DNA of 64,000 bases. It comes from Gigaspora margarita (taxonomy: Eukaryota; Glomeromycota; Glomeromycetes; Diversisporales; Gigasporaceae). Where the stretch lies: the NCBI GenBank assembly GCA_009809945.1, contig WTPW01000027.1, positions 617,195 to 681,194 on the forward strand, in the 5' to 3' direction. Of this stretch, positions 56,901 to 64,000 are shown piece by piece. Under the pieces are notes generated by a model. That model was not told the DNA's origin. It searched no databases and was given only the letters and a program-made list of their open reading frames with translations. Each line of letters begins with the position of its first letter. Positions within the stretch are counted from its first letter, which is position 1. The position numbers and the translations under genes were made by a program.

Positions 56901-59212
56901 TAAAAAAGGAGCGGGTTGTAGAAAATTCTCTAAACCAGAAGTGATATTACCTCCTCATGGTCTATTCCATCTATAGCTTTAAAGCCTGTACTGAGTCCTA
57001 GAGCTGTAATAATCTTAATTTGCCACTCACCAAATAGGTCTAGGATAAAATTAATTGAAGTGGCTGATAGCTTCAAACGTAAAAGAGCCCTTTCTAGCAT
57101 TACTAGCGAAACTGAGTCAAAAGCTTTTTGCATATCTTGCAAGAGTATCTACAACTCCTTCTTCTTTTCACTGCTTCTTCTATTATTGAGTTTAAAATGT
57201 GTATAGGAGCCTCTGTCGAGCAACCGGGTAGTCCTACAAAATTGTATCCTTTAAGTACCATGTTCTCTTTAAAGATCTTGGACAGGTGTGATGTGAAGAT
57301 TTTTGTGACACACTTTCTAAAAGCTTCTAAAAGTGCGATAGGTCTTATATTATTGAGGTCATAATCCAATCTTCATTTTTGGGGATCGCATAAAGCTGAG
57401 CAATTTTCTACTTATTTGGAACTAAACCGGTTCTTATACATGCTGAGGCAAAGTTTCTAAAAATAGCATGCGTTTTGCTACCTGCATTTTTAATTAGAAT
57501 ATAAATTATTCCTGAAATGCCTGGTGCTGATTTCAAACTCAGACTACTTAACATCTGTTTCCATTCTTTCTCTGAGATTTCTTCCAAAAATTCTCATATA
57601 AACTTTCTTGAACATAGCTAGCAGGTTTATAGATTTCTGCTCACTTTTGGGTCAGAAGATTTGGCCTTGCATTTCTCTTTTGATACTGGTTCTAAAAATG
57701 CTTTTCTGTTATGGACATGACTTCTTCAGGTTTTGTAATGAGCTCTCGACTATGATCTTGTTTTTCTAATACTAGCTTGTTAATTATGATTTTGTTATAA
57801 GGTTTATTTAGGAGACTCACTAACATCTGGCCTTGGTAGTTGACTATCATTTCACAATGCTTCTTGACTTTTTTCTAGATTTCCTTGTTTCTGCTAATAG
57901 TATTCTCAGTTAAGCACTTTTTCTCTAGAATTTTTTTTCAGCCACACAGATCATGTTCTCCCTCATCCAAACTTTGTGGCTGTAATAATCCTATCTCTAG
58001 GTCTAGCTTTTTATTTATGTACGATATATTGTTATTTGCAGAAACCACTGTATTACTATTTAGCTGAGACACTTTGCCATCACGGATACCTCTAATGATT
58101 TTGCCCAAAACCAGAATGCTTTTCTCTAGTTCTGTTTTGACCTTGGATCTTTTCTTGCTACAACCTGTGTTCAAGATCTTCTTCTTTGGTAACGTTTGGT
58201 TGGCTGCTTTTATTATTGCATTCTGAATAATGTTCCAAAGATGGTCTAATTCTTTTTTTCCTATATTATTGTTCATTTCTACTCCCTCTAGATTATTGAG
58301 ATCCTGATTTCCTTCTAGTAGTTTTTGGAGCAGCATAGCATAATTTTCCCAATCTTCTTCGCTCGCTTTATCATACAGGTAAATTGTTCTCTTCTGCCCA
58401 CATTGCTTTATTGTGAACAAACTCTTTTTCTCTATTAAATGCCCAAGGTAAATTTTTGCTATGACTGCGTTATGATCATTATCCGTCCATGTACTCATAT
58501 CTTTTATTTTAGCCTCCATTAGTCCTAAACTGAGCTCTCTCGAGATCCAGATTTGATCTATTCTCAAACCCTGGTCCCAGCTTGCCCATGTGTATTCCTT
58601 GCTATCTGAATTGAGTACACGATATGAATCTATAAAGTCTTGTTTGTTTAGCCATTTATATAATGGAAGTCTTTTGTGCTGAGAACTTGGAACTTTTCTA
58701 TCGAGTATTTGGTCCAGAACATAATTGAAATCACCCATAATAATATATTGATTCCTTTGAGAACCAAGGGCTACTTTTGTGACAATTTTTTGTTGAACTA
58801 ATTTTGCAATTTCTCTATTATTTGGTGGTAAATAGACTAATATAATTATTAACTCTAATTGTTTAAAGAGAAAGGTCATTTCTAAATAAAATGGTGATTC
58901 CCGTTTAATTTGACCCAAATGTCTTTTCCACTTTTTTTTAACCAAAAGTCCAACACCCAAACCTTTTTTCTTTTTTTTCTCCGTATTTGACCAAAAACCA
59001 ACAAAATTTTCCTTATTAAAATTCAAAAAAGCCCCTTCCTTGTTGGTAATATTTGTTTCTATATACCTAAAATATCTATATCCTCTTCTATTGCCCCCAA
59101 AATTATGTTACTTTTAAAAAGATTACTCTTAAGCCCATTAATATTGTGACATCCCACTTTGAGAAATTGATTATTATCTACTTGAGGGCTTATTAAATGA
59201 CTAGCATCATTA
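53911..59212 (-). pseudogene. LINE ORF2: APE endonuclease, reverse transcriptase, RNase H, Cys/His motif
   Basis: Begins near 59180 with KVGCHNINGLKSNLFKSNII, then a stop and frame change at about 59065. The open frame 59026-57938 has APE motifs YIIMGDFNYV, LRIDQIWIS and TWTDNDHNAV. RT: DLNNIRPIALLEAFRKCV (57365), DMQKAFDSVSLVMLERAL (57140), then HEEVISLLV-stop, and AIAYADDTT (about 56805), the catalytic YADD box. RNase H at 55260-54674: FYTDSSLV, SSTKAELVAIW, VYTDSEAAICA, VKGHSNNKWNDFADKLAKKG, so all D-E-D-H-D positions are present. C-terminal APNCLSCNASINEVHKHLANC-type C-x2-C-x7-H-x3-H-x4-C near 54420-54480, then a Lys-rich tail. About ten stops or frame changes; three single-base Ns at 54118-54146. 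It copies its own RNA at the target site (family knowledge); this copy cannot. Confidence 0.85.
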
Positions 59213-59305
59213 TTATTATTTTTTTAATATTGTAATCTAAGGATGTCATCTGTGAATGCAAGCCCATAGGCTTGCTTGTGTCTATTAATTCACCCTTGGC
59301 AAATA

Positions 59306-60798
59306 TTAGAAGCAATAGGGAACATAAGTTTCCTGTCTTTCTTCAATATTTTGGAGTCTTCTAAGAATTTCGTCGAGTATTTTGTTTTGGTTTAATGAAT
59401 TCTGAGCTGAATTTAAAGACGTCAGGGCCTTTTGAGTACTACTGCGAGATATTGATGTGCTGGTTTGTCTGCTTATTATACTTTCTGTGACTTTCCTCTT
59501 TTTCTCTTGTACTCTTCCGAAAGATGCATCCAAAGGGTTTTTTTTGTATGACCTGCAGTTTTCATTCTTTGAACTACCCTTATAGTTAAAATTTTCTTCT
59601 GCACTTCTGTGTCATTTTGATGTAGGTGATGTGTTCTTTTGATTTGAACTGCTCCAATTGAGCCTAGTATTGTAATACCAAGCTACATTTTCTGTTGACA
59701 TGTTTAGATCTTCTTGACTTTTAAAATAAACAAAAGCAACACTTCTTTGATTTCCATTGCTATTTTTTGGAATAAAAACCACTTTTACTTTTATTCTTCC
59801 TAGTTTTTGTAGTAAGCTAGCTTCCAATGCTGTATGTGGGATTCCTCTTAGAACTGCCCTATGCTCTTTCCTTTTCTTTAGAAGCTCTGCATCAAATTTA
59901 CCAGGTGTTAGTCTGCATAAATTTCCTTCTTCATAGTGCAAAGACCATAAACTTTCTAAATTTTCTTTTTTTTCCTTATTTCTGCACTGTATACTGACAA
60001 AAACTGCTCTTGTTTTGTTGAAATCTCTCCATTCTGTAGCTGTAATTTTTCCAAAATGATTAAAGCAGCACCTTATTTTTGCTAATCTTGAGCTTTCCGG
60101 AAGGTCCCATAGTATTAATCTCATTTGTAAATCTAATTTTCTATTGTTGTAACCATTATCTACTACCATTTTGTCTTTGTCTTCTACATTTAAATTTGCT
60201 TTTGTTACAAGGGTTTCTTCTAATAATGGTTCTTTACTTTTGTCTGCTTTGTCTTTAAAAAATTTTTCTTTTTTATTGAAAAGGCTAATCATTTCTTTGT
60301 TATCTTCTACTCGTAATCCAAACATTCACACTCTGCATACAGTAGTGCAGCCTTATTTTCCACTTCTTCTAGGTTTTCTCCTGATAAAACTTCTAATTCA
60401 CTTTTATTTAAAGTCATCTCTGCGACTCTAATTCTGTTATCTATTTTCTTTTTAGTACTTGAGTCATCAACATTATCTATAATTCTCTTTTTATTCAGTA
60501 GAAAATGATCTCCTTTTATGCCATCTTCCACACTTGAGATTTTTTCATCTTCTAGTTTTTCTTCTATCAGAATTTTTTCTTCAACCATAAGAAGTTCCTT
60601 ACATGAATTTTTTTGTTGTATCCATTTATACAAATCAATTGAGTGCCTAATAATTGCTATAAAGTTTGGGTCACTTATCCCAATATATTTAGCTATATGT
60701 CTATCCATTTTTAAGATTAGGATTTTCTGTTCATCATGTACCCATTCTACTTCTTCCTGTGCTTTGGTGTACAAATTCTTTATATCATTTAGCTTCAT
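59306..60798 (-). pseudogene. LINE ORF1 protein with RRM-like domains, two lesions
   Basis: Three open stretches on the minus strand form one protein of about 500 residues. 60798-60307 has a charged helical N-terminus, MKLNDIKNLYTKAQEEVEWV. 60325-59612 is joined by a single-base frame change at about 60320 and contains MRLILWDLPESSRLAKIRCC, TRAVFVSIQCRNKEKK and, later, HRAVLRGIPHTALEASLLQK with RSVAFVYFKSQEDL, the pattern of two RRM-like folds. 59533-59306 follows a TGA at 59612-59614 that is otherwise in frame (HRSAEENFNYKGSSKNENC bridges the gap). A Gln/Ser-rich tail with LDEILRRLQNIEERQE (coiled coil) ends it. Role by family: binds LINE RNA. Lies upstream of ORF2 with a gap of about 90 bp. 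Confidence 0.75.
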
Positions 60799-61502
60799 TG
60801 TGTTCTCGATTCATTTTGATAATCCTAATCTCTTATCTAAAACTGGTTTTCCCTAAAATTGATGCTGTTGATTGAATATCTATCTTTCCAGAAGTTTCTA
60901 TTTGATGACTTCTACAATTCACATGTAGTCTTTGTTTATTTGTTTACTTTATCTCGATTGATTGACCAATTGTTATTATTACCAAAATGAGAATGTGCTG
61001 TGTTTGTTTTGTTTGTAGTACCAAATGATCTACCTTTCCAGGTCAGACTAGAATGCCTACTTTTTTTAAAAAATTTCTTGAAGCGTTGGAAGAAATTTCC
61101 AAATTTTCTTTCTAGCTACTAATAAATACTAGAAGAACTTCTAACAGATTGTTGTATATCTATTTTCTCTTACTTCTTTTTAAGAGGAGATGAGAAAAAA
61201 ATTAAATGTCTATATGAGTTTTCTAAGTATTTTTTAGTTTTTTGTTTAGCTCCTTTTTTGGTTCGGTGGATCAGCGGAAAGAGTTTTTTGTTGCCTTCTA
61301 AATATAGTAATATATGAACTTAATTTTTTTATTAAATAAATTAATTTTTTCTAAATAATATTTTTTAATATAACAAATTATATATTTTTTTAACATTTTT
61401 AAAATTTTTAAAAAATATTTATAAAATTATTATATATAGCAATAAAAATTATTACTTTTATAAATTAATTAATTTAAATTAATATTTTAACTTTTACTTT
61501 AA

Positions 61503-62020
61503 GGGTAGAGGGTACATAGACCATTTTTATATAGTTTTATATAGTATTTTGAAAATTTCATATAAAACTAATATATGCTACTAATAAAAATTTTTTAAAT
61601 TACAACTAATGTTTATTAAAATTTTACAAAATATAAATAAAACAATTTATCTATTATAGTAAAATTTTGAACTATTATTATATTTTAAAAAAATATAGTT
61701 GTATATATCACAAAGTTTTTCTGGGTTAGCCCAAAATTTTCTCTGTTGCACAAAATCGCAAATTCTGATTGGTCAATTTACGTAAATTTATAAGTTAGTT
61801 TTATTACTAAATTTTAATACCCAATCTTTAAAAATATATTTTTTACTAAGTTTTTACCAAATTTTAATAATTTTACTATCATTAGAATTAGAAAAACCTA
61901 ATTTATAAACTTGTTTTAAGTATTGAAATTAGTTTACTTAATATAATTTTTTTATAAAATTAATTATAAAAAAATTTACCATTAAGATTATATATAATTT
62001 TAAAATAGCACCCTCTACCC
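61503..62020. mobile_element. 518-bp TTAA-target MITE (piggyBac-like), copy 2
   Basis: TTAA at 61499-61502 and 62021-62024. The ends GGGTAGAGGGTACATAG and, reversed, GGGTAGAGGGTGCTATTTT are identical for 12 bases. It shares length and interior with 21864-22380, including ATATGC-CTAATAAAAATTTT and AATACCCAATCTTTAA. Confidence 0.85.
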
Positions 62021-62536
62021 TTAAAAAATCATAAAAAATTCAAAATTTTTTAAAAATTATAAAAATTTCAAATTATATATAATTTGTTATATTAAATAAC
62101 TTTATAAAATTAAAAATTTAGTTTATTTAATAAAAAATTAATTTTTACTATAAAAATATAATTTTAATAATTTTTTAATATTACTAGCTTCGTACTGGTA
62201 TAAAATTACACAATTTTGTATTATCTTAATTATTTTAAAACTACTGCATAGAATTTTATAATTTTTTTATTTAAAAGCCTTAGATTTAATAAACTTTTTA
62301 TATAATTTTTAACTTGATATTATATTTATTTAGCTTGGTATAAATTTTTAAAAAGTGTTCACAATGCACTGTCACCCCCCTGTAGATAAAATTGCCTTTC
62401 TGACAATTTTTATTAATGCTATAAAACAGGTTTAGATAATCGTTTCTTGTATTTTTGGACTTTTTTACTTTTTTTGTTTTTGCTTGTCGATCTGATCCAT
62501 GACAATCAAAATTTTACAATTTGATTGGTTGTCAGT

Positions 62537-62568
62537 CACGTGATGGCACCTGACTTTAACAAATCCCC
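62537..62568. repeat. Solitary MULE terminal repeat
   Basis: CACGTGATGGCACCTGACTT then TAACAAATCCCC matches the right end of the MULE at 49624-49655 (CACATGATGGTACCTGGCTT then TAATGGATCCCC), with about six differences in 32. No partner end nearby, so it is a relic of a second, mostly deleted or very large copy. Confidence 0.6.
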
Positions 62569-64000
62569 AGAAAAGAAAATTTTTGTTAACCCTTTTTCAT
62601 AAATAGATAGATAGAATTTGAAATAGCTATTGGTATTGCTATTTCTATTGTATTTACCTGAAAAAATAAAAAAAATAAAAAAATAAAAAAAAAGGAAGAG
62701 AAAATTGCAATGCAATTCTAATTGATAAAAAGATTTCACTTTTTACATTACTATTAGGTTTTTGTTTATATTTGAAAATAAGTTTCTGCATTTTGCATAT
62801 TTTTTTTGGATTTTTTATAGGATATGAATTGATAATCTCTGATTGTCAAAGACAGTACAAACATTTACAATGAAAATTTGATGATCTTTTCTAAATTAAA
62901 ATTTTTTCAAGAATACAGGTTTTTATCTTGATTAAAGTGCATAAAGATCACTATAAAAAATGTTCTTCTTTTTATTATTATCTTTCAGTATTGCACTAAC
63001 TAAATTTGCTGATCATGTTTCCTAATTTTTAAATAAAACTTTCTGTATAAATCCCCCAAAAATGTAATTTTGAATTTTGATCGAATAAAATTTAACCCTG
63101 TTCATTAGGCTATTTAAGTTAATTTTTTAGTTAGCATTACTTCTCCCCTTCCCCTCTGATGTCCCCAGCAAAATAACATATAAAAAAGTAAAAATTGAAA
63201 ACAATAAAAATACTGTATAACCAGAAATAACTCAGCAGGTATAGTTTCAAAATTCAGTCTAGATTAAGCTTAATTTGGACCAAAATTCAAAATAACTCTA
63301 TAATGTTATTTTTTCGCAATTATACAACAGTTATAAAATAAAAAAAATAATTTAAAATAATTTAAAATAATTTAAAAAATAAAATTAAACCAATTAAAAC
63401 AAAATTAAAAAATATTTTTTTTAAAAAAAAGAGAAAAAAAGTAATTAAATTAAAAATATTGCTAAAATTTTAGTTCCTACTTGACTCTCTCTCATATATA
63501 TTTATTTCAGTTTATGATAAAATGATTCAAGAGAAACTGTTAAAAAAGATCTACAAAATGTTTTTTACTCGATTCTAAAGAGCTAGAAAACTAATATTAA
63601 TGAGTAGGAAGAAATATTTAAATAAACACTTAACTTTTACTGAAATAACAATTATGAACCAATTGTTCGAATTGATACTTTTTTATATTAATTTTTAAGC
63701 TATTCGATCAGTAATTTATTTCATTCAATAAGAGATAAAATTTGCATAAGAACTTGGAAAATTAGTATAATATTCTTTTTCTCAGATGAAAGCATTAAAG
63801 ATAGTTTGTTCATTTTATATGTCTGTTTCATTTGCCCCCTTCAAGAGTTCTGGAAAGTGATGTTAATTGTAAAATAACTTCAAATGGCTTATTCAACTAG
63901 TACCCCTAGATTATTTAGTGTTTATTTAGTTCATCATTTATTCCTGGTTTAGTGCAACTGCATTATGCAGCTACTTATTTGATATTGATAATTGATAACT
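62569..64000. other. AT-rich DNA; one block shared with 9445-9520
   Basis: 62931-63005 resembles 9445-9520 (TTGATTAAAGTGCATA--GATCACT, then TTTTTATTATT, then TTRCAGT/AAATGCACTA-CTAAAT). A right end of the GTAGCTG MITE family may occur at 63940-63978 (GTGCAACTGCATTATGCAGC). No gene. Confidence 0.45.

Larger units (their letters stand above)
53674..61297 (-). mobile_element. LINE (non-LTR retrotransposon), 7.6 kb, minus strand, poly-A tail and 16-bp TSD
   Basis: CTAAATATAGTAATAT is present at 53658-53673 and 61298-61313. A T-run on the plus strand directly at 53673-53687 is the poly-A tail of a minus-strand element. Order on the minus strand: about 500 bp leader (61297-60799), ORF1 with RRM-like regions, ORF2 with APE endonuclease, RT, RNase H and a C-terminal Cys/His motif. 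This is the plan of I/Tad-like LINEs. It appears nearly full-length but disabled by point stops and frameshifts. The identity of the TSDs suggests a fairly recent insertion. Confidence 0.9.
53423..62382. mobile_element. Long-TIR AT-rich element, copy C, split by a LINE and a TTAA MITE
   Basis: The left arm starts CAGGGGGGTGACTGTGCATT then GTGGACACTTTTTAAAATTT (53423). The right arm ends with its complement (GTGTTCACAATGCACTGTCA then CCCCCCTG, 62382). TA is on both sides (53421-53422, 62383-62384). The arms match for about 240 bp up to the LINE. Without the LINE and the MITE the element is about 820 bp, the same size as copy A. Confidence 0.85.

Overview
This window is AT-rich, repeat-dense eukaryotic (fungal) nuclear DNA. 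It is not prokaryotic: there are no operons, and the clearest coding pieces either contain short GT-AG introns (44-118 nt) or are broken transposon genes. The style of several decayed protein families (a MULE transposase with a SWIM motif, a Helitron N-terminal protein, an RRM + APE + RT + RNase H LINE, and a multi-copy DDE-like family) fits, from memory, an arbuscular mycorrhizal fungus of the Rhizophagus type (Glomeromycotina). That assignment is inference and was not searched. I see no intact ordinary host gene. Almost everything I can explain is mobile DNA, much of it nested, and many boundaries can be fixed exactly from terminal inverted repeats (TIRs) and target-site duplications (TSDs).

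Layout. 0-5.3 kb: a spliced gene remnant, then a 4-kb hAT-like transposon (1326-5310) with a decayed transposase and a smaller CpG-rich element (1646-2136) inside it. 6.5-17 kb: a run of small TIR elements (MITEs), a 715-bp tRNA-headed SINE with a perfect 17-bp TSD (10871-11585), and a three-deep nest at 13.1-14.5 kb. 18-24 kb: a minisatellite and a decayed multi-copy DDE-like gene broken by an 8-bp-TSD element and by a second TIR element that itself holds a TTAA-flanked MITE. 24-26 kb: palindromic and A-rich repeat DNA. 26.2-31.8 kb: a non-autonomous LTR retrotransposon with ~700-bp LTRs, one gag-position ORF and a captured protein-kinase fragment. 32-38 kb: decayed ORFs, a pogo-like element and a possible second Pol III-type repeat. 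38-41 kb: a decayed Helitron gene split by a large inverted-repeat element flanked by TTAA; removing it with one TTAA restores the reading frame. 42-44 kb: three MITEs.

44.5-50 kb: a long-TIR AT-rich element is split by a MULE (44954-49654, 8-bp TSD). The MULE transposase is in turn split by a 1.8-kb element with a 3-bp TSD (47088-48896), which carries an apparently intact four-exon gene for a 145-residue protein on the minus strand. 51.8-62.4 kb: two more copies of the long-TIR element. The second is split by a 7.6-kb LINE (53674-61297, minus strand, 16-bp TSD, poly-A tail) and by a TTAA MITE. 62.4-64 kb: repeat relics.

The pieces do not form one pathway. They record successive insertions, and the order can be read from the nesting. 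The most unusual items are the intact spliced gene in the 3-bp-TSD element, the kinase fragment inside an LTR element, and several insertions whose removal rejoins a reading frame.
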